This document shows positions 41,318 to 50,273 of a DNA stretch of 64,000 nt, piece by piece (within the stretch, counting starts at the first letter, position 1; each line of letters opens with the position of its first letter). The position numbers were made by a program, and so were the translations under genes. Origin of the DNA: Novosphingobium sp. Gsoil 351 (GTDB lineage: Bacteria; Pseudomonadota; Alphaproteobacteria; Sphingomonadales; Sphingomonadaceae); assembly GCF_009707465.1 (NCBI RefSeq), contig NZ_CP046120.1, positions 2,447,501-2,511,500 on the forward strand. The letters run 5' to 3'. Under the pieces are notes generated by a model, which saw only the letters and a program-made list of their open reading frames with translations, was not told the origin of the DNA and ran no database searches.

Positions 41318-41953
41318 TCAGGCGGCGCGCAGTCCTTGCACCCCGATCGCGCCGCGGTCTTCGGCCGAAAGCCCGTCGAAGATCGTATCGACGATCCGCG
41401 CGAGCTTGGCCTCGCTCAGCTTTTCCATGATCATCACCATCAGGGCGATGTTGACGTAGGCCGAGATCATCTGGTTGATCAGGCTCAGCGCCTCGTCGAT
41501 GGACAGGCCGGGGAAGTGTCCGTCGTCCATTGCCTCGGCGATGATCAGGCACAGGTAATGGTCGCCGAGATCGACGTAGCTGCGGACCACCTCGAAGTGC
41601 TGGTTGCCCAGATCGCAGTGCATCTGGAACAGCACCGGATCGGCGCGGTAGCTGTCGCGCAACAGGACAAAGCGGCGCGCGAAGAATTCGTACATCTTGC
41701 GCCGCGGCGGCAGATCGCTGGCGACAACCTCCTCCATGATCCGCACTTTGGCGCGGAACCAGCGTTCGGCGACGGCCTCGAGCAGATCGTCGTAGGTTTC
41801 GAAGGTGCGTTGCAGCGCGGTGACGGTCAGGCCCAACCGGCTGGCGACTTCGCCCAGGCTCAGCGCGTTGGGTCCGCGATCGTTGAGGATGGCGAGCGCG
41901 GCATCGACCGCGCGATCGCGTTGCTGGTCTGCTTCGGCCTGGTTGACAGGCAT
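41318..41953 (-). CDS. TetR-family regulator
   Basis: The 211-residue protein has an N-terminal helix-turn-helix (RAVDAALAILNDRGPNALSL, GEVASRLGLTVTALQRTFET) and an all-helical ligand domain. It is the likely local regulator of the monooxygenase/thioesterase pair, which lies 51 bases downstream. The ATG at 41953 was chosen for the GGAAGGGGCC site before it; a longer frame exists. A short TGACGCTGTCA palindrome lies upstream at 42035-42045. Confidence 0.85.
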   Translation of the reverse strand: MPVNQAEADQQRDRAVDAALAILNDRGPNALSLGEVASRLGLTVTALQRTFETYDDLLEAVAERWFRAKVRIMEEVVASDLPPRRKMYEFFARRFVLLRDSYRADPVLFQMHCDLGNQHFEVVRSYVDLGDHYLCLIIAEAMDDGHFPGLSIDEALSLINQMISAYVNIALMVMIMEKLSEAKLARIVDTIFDGLSAEDRGAIGVQGLRAA

Positions 41954-42065
41954 AAGGAAAGGCCCCTTCCGACGCTTCATGGCGAATTTAGGCTCGCAGG
42001 TGCAGCATTTCAATCGAGCCGCGATGAAATTTCCTGACGCTGTCATTTTGCGCTAACCGGCGGCG

Positions 42066-43905
42066 ATGATCCCGCTTTCGCGCCTGCTCGTCGCCATCCT
42101 TATCCCCGCCATCGCCGCCTGCGCCACGGTGCCGCGCGGCGCCTCCGTTCCGGTCGAGGTGGGGATCATCGCGATCAACGATTTCCACGGCGCGCTCGAG
42201 CCGCCGAAGCAGGCGGTGCCGACGATCCTGCACGGCACCCGCCGCGTGGAACCCAGGCCCGGCGACGCGCAGCTCGATCAGAGCGAGCGGGTTGTTGCGG
42301 TCCCGGCTGGCGGTGCGGCCTGGCTGGCGAGCGCGATCGACAGTGTCCGCAGCAAATATGCCAATCACGTGACCGTCTCGGCCGGCGATCTGGTGGGCGC
42401 CTCGCAGCTCGCTTCGTCGCTCTACCTCGACGAACCGGCGATCGGCGTGATGAACCGCATCGGGCTCGATTTCAACGCGGTCGGCAATCACGAATTCGAT
42501 CGCGGCGCGGCGGAGCTCAAGCGCCTGGTTGCGGGCGGGTGCCAGCCGCTCGCGGCGCGCCAGCCGTGCCAACTCGAGAAATGGGCGGGGGCGAGGTTCC
42601 CGTTCCTCGCCGCCAACTCGATCCGTCCCGACGGCTCAACGCTGTTTCCCGCCACCGGAATGAAGACCTTCGGTAGCGGACGGCGCAAGGTGACGATCGG
42701 CTTCATCGGTGCAACCCTGAGAGAAACATCCGACCTTACAGCGAAGGAAAACCTCCAGGGCGTGACCTTCGCCGACGAGGCCGACACGATCAACGCCGCG
42801 ATCCCGGGGTTGAAGGCGCGAGGGGCCGACGCGATCGTGGTGCTGATCCACCAGGGCGGGCGCACCGATACCAAGGTCGCCCCTGATCCCAGCGCGTGCG
42901 CGGGCTTCACCGGCGCGATCCGCTCGATCCTCGATCGCCTCAGCACCGAGGTGGACGTCGTCGTCTCGGGCCACACCCACTGGGCCTACGTCTGCGACTA
43001 CGCCACGCTCAACCCGGCCAAGCCGTTCCTGCTGACCAGCGCCGGGGTATTCGGCGAGCTGGTGACCGATATCGACCTGAAGTTCGATCCGGTGACGCGC
43101 CGGGTGATCTCCAAGTCGGCGCGCAACGTGATCGTCCAGAGCCCGGGCTATAGCAACGCGCGCGGCGATCTCGTCCTCGTGCCGGAATTCCCGCAATTCG
43201 CGCCGCGATCCGACATCGCCGCCTACGTCGCGCGCTATGTCGCCGCCTCCAAGGATTTCATCGAGCGCCCGGTCGGCAAGCTGGGCGGGCTGGTCGAGCG
43301 TCCGGGCGGCGACGCCTCGAACAAGGGCGGCAGCCTGGGCAACCTCGTCGCCGATGCCCAGCTTGCGGCGACACGATCAGCCGGCGCGCAGATCGCGCTG
43401 ATGAACGTCTTCGGGCTGCGCGCGCCGTCGCAGATCGCGCCCGCCGCCGATGGCGGGGTGACTTTCGGTCAGGTCTATGCGGTGCAGCCGTTCGCCAACG
43501 ACCTCGTCACCCAGACCCCTGACCGGGGCTGAGCTCAAGGCGGTTCTCGAGCAGGGCCTCGACAGCAACCAGCCGGTCCAGTTCCTCAGCCCAAGCTGGG
43601 GCTTTTCCTACAGCGTGGATATGGCCCGTCCCGAAGGCCAGCGTGTGGTGGCGATGACGCTCGACGGGGTGGCGATCGATCCCGCCAAAAGCTACCGCGT
43701 GACCACCAACAGCTTCCTCGCGAACGGCGGCGACAGCTTCTCGCTGCTGGCGGGCCAGCGCGACAAGGCGATCGGCGGAAGCGACATCGATGCGCTCGAG
43801 GCGTGGCTCAAAGCGGTCCCGCCGCGGCCTGCGCCGGTGGAAGAGCGGGTGATCGATCTCAATCCGGCGGCTACCCCGCAGAAGCCGGGGCCGATGTCCA
43901 AATAG
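42066..43905 (+). pseudogene. 5'-nucleotidase family lipoprotein, frameshifted near its end
   Basis: The first part (to 43532) has a lipoprotein signal (LLVAILIPAIAAC) and the metallophosphatase motifs IAINDFHGAL, SAGDLVGAS, AVGNHEFDRG and SGHTHWAY. The C-terminal nucleotide-binding domain begins well (GGSLGNLVADAQLAATRSAG) and then stops early after QTPDRG. Dropping one C from the CCCC at 43516-43519 continues the domain in frame (LTGAELKAVLEQGLDSNQPV to LAGQRDKAIGGSDIDALEAW) up to 43905. The enzyme should hydrolyse nucleotides in the periplasm. The frameshift is probably a sequencing error. Confidence 0.85.
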
Positions 43906-43938
43906 AACTGCCCAATTGATCCCGCTCGTCCCGGGATT

Positions 43939-44739
43939 CTAGGATCGGTCGCGCCTGGGCAGCCAGGGCACGAACCCCGAAGTTCGCTTCACGTACGCCG
44001 CATAGTCGGGCCGTCGCTTGGCCATGCCCTTTTCGAGCAGCGGCTTGCCCGACCATTTGGTCAGCGTAAACGTAAGGAACAGCGGACCCGCCACGCTGGC
44101 GGCGGCGATCCCCCACCCGGCATCGGCGGCGGCGAGCCAGATGCCCCACCAGGCGCAGGCGTCGCCGAAATAGTTGGGGTGGCGGGTATAGCGCCACAGC
44201 CCCCAATCCAGGACTTTGCCCTTGCTCGCCGGATCGGCGCGAAAGCGGGCGAGCTGCCAGTCGCCGACCCATTCGAAGACAATTCCCACACCCCACAGCG
44301 CCAGACCCGCCCAGGCGAGCGGTCCAAGCGGCGCCGAATCGCGACTGGCGAGAATGCCCAGTTGCGCGGGCAGGCACACGAGGAACAGCAGAAGCGCCTG
44401 CGGCCCGAACACGATCTTGAGCGCCGCTCCGGCAAACTTGCCACGCTCCTTGGCCTTGCCCAGCATCCGGGCGTAGCGCGGATCTTCGCCGTGCCCGCGC
44501 CAACGCAGGAAAAGATACAGCGCCAGCCGCCCGCCCCACAGCACGGTCATCGCGAGAATCAGCGTCGCGAGCGCTCCGGGTTCGTCGCGCTGGAGCCAGC
44601 TCGAAACCGCCAGCAGCGCCATCCCGCCACCCCACACCGCGTCGATGAAGCTGACGTCGCCGATCCGCACCGCGATCAGCCACAGCCCGGTCATGACCAC
44701 CACTATCAGCGCGGCATTGACGAGCAGCGCTTCAAGCAT
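43939..44739 (-). CDS. DUF1295 membrane protein (steroid 5-alpha-reductase-like fold)
   Basis: The 266-residue integral membrane protein has six to seven helices and the family C-terminal signature DWGLWRYTRHPNYFGDACAW, then WWGIWL and the closing RRPDYAAYVKRTSGFVPWLP. The group resembles steroid 5-alpha reductases and isoprenylcysteine methyltransferases but has no firm reaction. The start overlaps the acyltransferase stop by 8 bases, suggesting an operon for lipid metabolism. Confidence 0.85.
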   Translation of the reverse strand: MLEALLVNAALIVVVMTGLWLIAVRIGDVSFIDAVWGGGMALLAVSSWLQRDEPGALATLILAMTVLWGGRLALYLFLRWRGHGEDPRYARMLGKAKERGKFAGAALKIVFGPQALLLFLVCLPAQLGILASRDSAPLGPLAWAGLALWGVGIVFEWVGDWQLARFRADPASKGKVLDWGLWRYTRHPNYFGDACAWWGIWLAAADAGWGIAAASVAGPLFLTFTLTKWSGKPLLEKGMAKRRPDYAAYVKRTSGFVPWLPRRDRS

Positions 44740-45376
44740 GCGCCTGGACGCCTTGGCTGGAGGTTGTCTCGCCAATGCCGAAATCGCTTTGCGCGCGCGC
44801 GGGGTTCTTGGGCGTGACGCTGCGGTAGTATTGGACGATCTTGGCCATGTCGGCCGCATAGTCGCCGGTCGGCCAGATCGCCGGACCCAGCCCGCCGCTC
44901 TTGGTGCCGTAATCCATCATGCCCACCAGCAGCGGCACTTTCGCGCCAAGGGCGATGTAGTAGAAGCCGGTGCGCCAGCGGCGCACGGTGCCGCGGGTGC
45001 CCTCCGGCGCCACGGTCAGGAGGAAATGCTTGCGGCGTCCGAATTCGGCGACCATCTGGGCGACGTAGTCGTGGCTGCTCGACCGATCGACCGGCACGCC
45101 GCCCATGTCGCGCATGAAGCGCTTGAGCGGCCAGCGGAACAGCTCCTTCTTGCCCATGAAGTGGGCCTTGACCCCCAGCGAGTCGGTCAGCCCGAGAAAG
45201 TTGACGAAATCCCAGTTGGAGGTGTGCGGCGCGGCGATGATCACCCCGCGCAGGTCGGCGGGCGGAGTGCCATGGGCGGACCAGCCGCGCGTGCGGTAGA
45301 ACCACAACAGGAACGCCCGCAGGACCCGCGACAGCAGCGCCGGGCGCGGTTCGCCAGTATCTGCCTTCCTGCTCAT
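44732..45376 (-). CDS. 1-acyl-glycerol-3-phosphate acyltransferase family protein
   Basis: The 214-residue PlsC-like protein has the acyltransferase box HTSNWD (the HX4D catalytic pair), then FMGKKELFRWPLKRFMRDMG, with PVDR as the second block and VAPEGTRG as the third. It may acylate a lysophospholipid or a related lipid in the inner membrane; the divergent form is found in sphingomonads. Translation continues into the DUF1295 gene through an overlap of 8 bases. Confidence 0.88.
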   Translation of the reverse strand: MSRKADTGEPRPALLSRVLRAFLLWFYRTRGWSAHGTPPADLRGVIIAAPHTSNWDFVNFLGLTDSLGVKAHFMGKKELFRWPLKRFMRDMGGVPVDRSSSHDYVAQMVAEFGRRKHFLLTVAPEGTRGTVRRWRTGFYYIALGAKVPLLVGMMDYGTKSGGLGPAIWPTGDYAADMAKIVQYYRSVTPKNPARAQSDFGIGETTSSQGVQAHA

Positions 45377-45452
45377 CCCAAATCCCCCGCCCGAGCATAG
45401 GGGCGTGGGGAGTGAGGCGCCAGCGGTTATCGGCCGGCGCTGGCCGATCCGT

Positions 45453-47246
45453 TCAGCGGCCCTGCGCGCGCCAGCGCGCGACCGCGCGGCTGACCTGCTC
45501 TTCCTCGCCGCCGCTGTTGTTCCACAGCTCGGAAAACGAGGGATCCGCCGAGGCCGGACGCTTGTATTCCTCGAGTTCGTCGAAGCTCACCCGAACCGGG
45601 ATCGAAACGCCCTCGCCGCAGATGATGCATTCGCGGTTGCGCAGCGCGGGGATCGAATCGAGGAAGCCGCGCGCGCCTTCGGGCATCGCCGCCTTCACGA
45701 ACGCCTGGTCGCGATCGTTGTTGAGGCGCATCGAGATGATCGTGCCGCATTGGCTGAGCACGCCTTCCGCCAGGTCGGACGGGCGCTGGGTGATCAGCCC
45801 CAGGCTGATCCCGTACTTGCGTCCTTCCTTGGCGATCCGGCTGAGGATCCGCCCCACGCTGGAGCCGTCGGCGTTCTTCTCGTTCGGGACGTATCGATGC
45901 GCTTCTTCGCACACCAGCAGGATCGGACGGGTCAGGTCGTCGCGCGACCAGATCGCGTAGTCGAACACCAGCCGGCTGAGCACCGCGACCACGGTGCTGG
46001 TGATGTCCGAAGGCACGCCGGAGACGTCGATGATCGAGATCGGCTTGCCGTTGGAGGGCAGGCGAAAGACCTTGGCGATGAATTCGGCCATCGTATCGCC
46101 GACCAGCATGCCCGAGAACATGAACTGATAGCGCGGATCGGCCTTGATCTCGTCGATCTTGGTCTTGAGCCGCATGAACGGAGCCGATGAGGAAGCCTTG
46201 TCGAGCCGCCCCATCTCGTTCTGGATGCCGCTCGACAGGTCCGACAGCAGGTAGGGGATCGGCGAATCGACGGTGATCTTGCCCATGCTTTCGGCCAGGC
46301 GGCTTTTGCAGCGAGCGGCGAGCAGGCACTTGGCGAGGATGTCGCGGTCTTCCTGCGCCTCGGGTCCGTTGGCGGTGACGAAGACTTCGCAATGCTCTTC
46401 GAAGTTCATCAGCCAGTACGGCATGTGCAGGTTCGAAACGTCGAGCAGCAGCCCCGAATGGCGGAACGCGGCGGAGTATTCCCCGTGCGGATCGATCATC
46501 ACGATGTGTCCGTCGGGCGCGGCTTCGCAAATCTTGTGGAGGATCAGCGCGGCGCTGGTCGATTTGCCGGTGCCGGTCGAGCCGAGCAGCGCGAAGTGCT
46601 TGCCCAGCATCGCATCGATATACAGGCCGGCACGGATGTCGCGGGTCGGATAGACAGTCCCCACCGTGATCGCGCTGCGCCCGTCGCTGGCGTAGATCTG
46701 CCGCAAGTCCGCGCTGGTCGCGGGATAGATCAACGCGCCGGGGATAGGATAGCGGGTCACGCCGCGGCGGAAGTGATAGATCTTGCCGGTCAGCTTCTCT
46801 TCGTCGCCTTCGCCGAGGAAGTCGATCGCGGCGACGATCCCGCCGGGGACCGCCTCGTCCGAACGCTGCGTGCGCACGCTGGCGAGCAGCCAGGTGTTGC
46901 CGACGCGGATCTTGATCTGGCTGCCGACCTGCCCCGCCAGCGCCACCGATGGATCGGTGTCTCCGGCGCATTCGTCGAGCCGCCCCAGGTCGAGCGCGAT
47001 GCGCGATCCCGATCCCGCGATCTCGATCACCATCCCGATCGGGTCGAGTGCGTTGCGCGAAACCGACGATGGTTCCGCCCGCGGGGCAGGGGCGGGCGCT
47101 CGCACGCGCAACGACCCGGCGGGCTCCCCGAACGGCTGCTGCGGTCGGTGGAAGTCGCTGACGCTCGCGGGTTGCGCCGCGTCCAAGCCGTATCCGCCCA
47201 TGTCCGGCATCGCGCCCGGTCCCCGTGTGTCCGTCGGTCTATCCAT
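45453..47246 (-). CDS. HerA/DUF87-like hexameric ATPase
   Basis: The 597-residue ATPase has Walker A (ALLGSTGTGKSTSAALILHK), the MIDPHGEYSAAF strand and Walker B (ILLVCEEAHRYVP), then ILSRIAKEGRKYGISLGLIT and QRPSDLAEGVLSQCGTIISM. An N-terminal OB/HAS-barrel-like part precedes the motor. HerA-type motors pair with NurA nucleases in DNA end resection or with Sir2-type partners in defence, but no such partner is next to it. The role here is undefined. Start at ATG 47246 (MDRPTD). Confidence 0.88.
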   Translation of the reverse strand: MDRPTDTRGPGAMPDMGGYGLDAAQPASVSDFHRPQQPFGEPAGSLRVRAPAPAPRAEPSSVSRNALDPIGMVIEIAGSGSRIALDLGRLDECAGDTDPSVALAGQVGSQIKIRVGNTWLLASVRTQRSDEAVPGGIVAAIDFLGEGDEEKLTGKIYHFRRGVTRYPIPGALIYPATSADLRQIYASDGRSAITVGTVYPTRDIRAGLYIDAMLGKHFALLGSTGTGKSTSAALILHKICEAAPDGHIVMIDPHGEYSAAFRHSGLLLDVSNLHMPYWLMNFEEHCEVFVTANGPEAQEDRDILAKCLLAARCKSRLAESMGKITVDSPIPYLLSDLSSGIQNEMGRLDKASSSAPFMRLKTKIDEIKADPRYQFMFSGMLVGDTMAEFIAKVFRLPSNGKPISIIDVSGVPSDITSTVVAVLSRLVFDYAIWSRDDLTRPILLVCEEAHRYVPNEKNADGSSVGRILSRIAKEGRKYGISLGLITQRPSDLAEGVLSQCGTIISMRLNNDRDQAFVKAAMPEGARGFLDSIPALRNRECIICGEGVSIPVRVSFDELEEYKRPASADPSFSELWNNSGGEEEQVSRAVARWRAQGR

Positions 47247-47312
47247 GCCGTGGCGATAGGGGGCCGCGGTTAAGATCAAGTAACCCTGAGGATTCGCGGC
47301 ATCCGGAGCGGT

Positions 47313-48071
47313 CTACACCAAGGCGAACAGTCTCCCCGCCAGCCAGCCCATGAACACCGACATCAGGACCGCGCTGATCCCGTACCAGAAGCCGTTGCGC
47401 TGAGCCCGGTCGGCGACGAAGCGCTCGAACCCCAACTTGCGCACCGCGACCGTGGTCGACGCGGCGGCGACGACCTTGCCGCGCGCGACGGCAAAGGTTT
47501 CGGCGGTGTAGGTGCCGGTCGAAACGCTTGAGGGCAGGGATATCCGCGCCTGGTAGAGAACGCCGCCGCTGACTTTCACGGCGGCTTCGTCTTGCTGATA
47601 GAGCCCCTGGCGGCGCATCAGATCGACCAGCCCGCCGGCAAACCGCGCCTGTTGCTTGGGATCGATCGCCCCGATCGGCGAAAGCTGGAGCCAGGGCAGG
47701 CCCAGCTCGTAGATCGCCGCGGTACGCTCGTCGACGATGTCCCGGATCGGGCGCGACGAGGCGACCGCGAAGAACGCCGGAGCCGAGCGGAACTCGCTGC
47801 TGTCGGCGTTGATCCAAACGCCAGCGACCTTCTGCTTTTCGCGCAGCACGATCGAGCGCGCCGGGCCCTGAAGCACCACGACGATGTCGTAGGCCTGCGC
47901 GGCGCGAGTGCCCTCCGGGGTCAATATTGCGCCGAACAGGAGCAGGTCGGTCCCGGTAAAACCCTGCTGGACCTGGACCTCGTGTTGCGAAATCTCGGGA
48001 ATCAGGATCGGGTCGCGCGCGCAGATCAGAAGCGGACCCAGGACCAGCGCCAGGATTATTCGCCACCCCAA
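47313..48071 (-). CDS. TIGR02186 family membrane-anchored protein
   Basis: The 252-residue protein has an N-terminal hydrophobic signal, an 'ISQHEVQVQQGFTGTDLLLF' strand and a C-terminal transmembrane helix (FWYGISAVLMSVFMGWLAGR). This matches TIGR02186, a family found beside TauE/SafE permeases in alphaproteobacteria. It is 37 bases downstream of such a permease here, as elsewhere. Function unknown; a periplasmic accessory for sulfur-compound export is inference. Confidence 0.85.
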   Translation of the reverse strand: MGWRIILALVLGPLLICARDPILIPEISQHEVQVQQGFTGTDLLLFGAILTPEGTRAAQAYDIVVVLQGPARSIVLREKQKVAGVWINADSSEFRSAPAFFAVASSRPIRDIVDERTAAIYELGLPWLQLSPIGAIDPKQQARFAGGLVDLMRRQGLYQQDEAAVKVSGGVLYQARISLPSSVSTGTYTAETFAVARGKVVAAASTTVAVRKLGFERFVADRAQRNGFWYGISAVLMSVFMGWLAGRLFALV

Positions 48072-48108
48072 GTCCCCAAAAAGGGATTTCCTGGAGTGCG
48101 CATCCCGG

Positions 48109-49023
48109 TCACAGCGGGGTCACCGTGAATATCTCGTCGGGGCGATAGCCGAGCCCGATCGCCAGGCGCAGCGCGACCAGGATCACGATCACCGCCAGGA
48201 TCAGGCGCAAGTATTCGGGCCGGAACTTCTGCGCGAACTGCGCTCCGATCTGCGCGCCCGAGACCGAGCCGATCAGCAGCAGGAGGGCCAGCACGATGTC
48301 CACCGCCTTGGTCGTCAGCGCGTGCATCATCGTCGAAACCATCGTGACGAACAGGATCTCGAACAGCGACGTGCCGACCACCACGCTGGCGCTCATCCCC
48401 AGGATGTAGAGCATCGCCGGGACCAGGATGAACCCGCCGCCGACGCCGAGCAGCATGGTGAGAATGCCGGTTGAGAAGCCGAGCAGCAGCGGCGCCAGCG
48501 GCGAGATGTACAGCCCCGAGCGATAGAACCGCCAGCGCCACGGTAAGTTGGCGACCAGCGGGTGGTGGCGACGCTTGCGCGCGGGCAAGCGCCTGCCGCT
48601 GCGCATCGCGCGCAAGCTCTGGACCGCCTCGTTGCCCATCATCCCGCCGATTGCGCCGAGCATGATCACGTAGAGAATGTTGATCACGGTATCGATCTGG
48701 CCGAGTTCCTGGAGCAACCGGAACAGCACCGCGCCGACGAGCGTGCCGAACACCCCGCCGACGACCATCACCCCGCCCATCAGGTAGTCGACCCCGCCGC
48801 GCCGGGTGTGCGCGAACACGCCCGAGACGCTCGCCCCGGTCACCTGGCTGGCAGCGCTGGCGGCGGCGACCGTCGGGGGAATGCCGTAGAAGATCAGCAG
48901 CGGTGTGGTCAGAAAGCCTCCGCCGACCCCGAACATGCCCGAGAGGATGCCCATCAGCCCGCCCAGACCGACGATCACCAGGCCGTTGACCGAAAGGTTG
49001 GCGATGGGAAGGTAGACGTCCAT
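48109..49023 (-). CDS. TauE/SafE family sulfite exporter (TSUP)
   Basis: The 304-residue membrane protein has eight or so helices and the TSUP repeats GGLMGILSGMFGVGGGFLTT near the N-terminus and STGILTMLLGVGGGFILVPA in the middle. It is predicted to export sulfite or an organosulfonate or other anion. It forms a pair with the TIGR02186 protein. The start at ATG 49023 begins just before the first helix. Confidence 0.9.
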   Translation of the reverse strand: MDVYLPIANLSVNGLVIVGLGGLMGILSGMFGVGGGFLTTPLLIFYGIPPTVAAASAASQVTGASVSGVFAHTRRGGVDYLMGGVMVVGGVFGTLVGAVLFRLLQELGQIDTVINILYVIMLGAIGGMMGNEAVQSLRAMRSGRRLPARKRRHHPLVANLPWRWRFYRSGLYISPLAPLLLGFSTGILTMLLGVGGGFILVPAMLYILGMSASVVVGTSLFEILFVTMVSTMMHALTTKAVDIVLALLLLIGSVSGAQIGAQFAQKFRPEYLRLILAVIVILVALRLAIGLGYRPDEIFTVTPL

Positions 49024-49085
49024 CCTGCGCGCGGGCCTAGCCTATGGGGCGGGGGAAGGGAACGCCGCGAAAGCTAGAATCCCGC

Positions 49086-49637
49086 CTAAAACGTCAGCGT
49101 CGGGCCAGAGGCGGGACGGGCGCTGCCGGCCACGCGGAAGCGCCAGTCGAGCGCCAGGCGCGCCGCAGCCGGGCCGGTGGTGAGGCGTAGGCTGGCGCGA
49201 GGACCGAGATCGAGCCTGACGGCGCCCTTCTGCCCGCCGCTCCAAGCACCCCCGCCCAGTCGCAGCTCGGCCGGCCCGGCGCTCGCCAGCCTGCGATCGG
49301 CGACCGCCTGGACGTCGAAGAACGGTGTCGCTCCGCGTTTGTCGCCGATCGGCGCGCCCGCGTAACCGGCTTGGGCATAGGCTTCGCCTGCGATCCCCAA
49401 CGGCAACCGCACCGGCGGCAGTTCGGTGATCAGCGAGGCCGCAGGGCGGACCCGCGTGCGCCCTGAACCGCGCCGTACGCGCGCCTCGCCGAGCAGCCGC
49501 AGCGGCAGGTTTGGGAACGGGCGCGCCGAGAGGCCCTCGGCGATTTCGCGCTCGTCGATCCCGCCGACGGCGCGGCTGACGCGGACGTAGGCCTGCGGGA
49601 CGTTCCCCGAGGACGGCGCGAGCGCGAACCGGATCAC
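49086..49637 (-). pseudogene. C-terminal outer-membrane segment of an NfrA-like protein
   Basis: A frame of 183 codons has no sensible start (GTG). It reads GNVPQAYVRVSRAVGGID, then alternating hydrophobic strands such as VRLPLGIAGEAYAQAGYAG and VRLDLGPRASLRLTTGP, and ends LDWRFRVAG to PTLTF. The strands and terminal Phe fit the barrel-like C-terminus of sphingomonad proteins encoded after nfrB-type genes. It directly follows the nfrB remnant with an out-of-phase join, so it is probably the 3' end of nfrA left by a deletion. Confidence 0.5.
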
Positions 49638-50178
49638 CCCGCCAATGCGGCCGGATGCACCAAATCCTCGGCATCATGGAGGACACGCTGCGTGCACGCA
49701 CCCCGCTCCGCTGCTCGTCAGCTGCAAGCGCGGCATAAAGCCGGTTGAGGCAATCGGCCTTGGTCGTGGGGCCATCCGCCCCATGGACGACCACACGGAT
49801 GCGCGGATCGGCCCCGGCCCCTTCGGTCAGTGCGGCGAGCGTGGACGAGTCGTTGCGACAGCAGCCGGCGTAGATGCGCAGTTCCTGCTGCGGCCAGCAT
49901 GTCCGGCAATGGCGGTGCATCGCGGCGATGACCTCGGCTTCGCGCCAGGCGGGAACCAGCACGGCTGCGATACCCTTGAGCGGTGCATTGGGCGTGTTGG
50001 CAAAGGTCCGCGGTCGCGTCTTCCCCGTCAGCTTGAGCCGGAGCCAGGCAAGATCGACCCCCAGTTCGTCGATCGCGCCGACAAGGAAGAAGAACGCGGC
50101 GAAGAGCAGGAACTCATGCTCGACAATCTCAAGCCACTGCCACGGGTCGAGCCCGGCGAAGTCGAACCGTCCTGTCAT
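49634..50178 (-). pseudogene. N-terminal fragment of an NfrB-like glycosyltransferase
   Basis: From ATG 50178 a membrane helix (VEHEFLLFAAFFFLVGAID) is followed by a GT2-type start (IAAVLVPAWREAEVIAAMHR) and PTTKADCLNRLYAALAADEQ. This matches the N-terminus of phage N4 adsorption protein B-like glycosyltransferases. Near 49684 one base is missing, and the expected VLHDAEDLVHPAALA continues in the next frame, then a stop at 49634. The rest of the enzyme (QxxRW motif, C-terminal helices and domain) is absent. It is fused to an NfrA-like 3' end. Confidence 0.7.
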
Positions 50179-50273
50179 GCACCCGCCGCCGCGCACCCCA
50201 AGCGCAGCTCAGCAGCCCTATCGCGCGCGAGCGTAGGTTGCAACGTGTCGCCATTTGGCCGATGCACTAGCGT

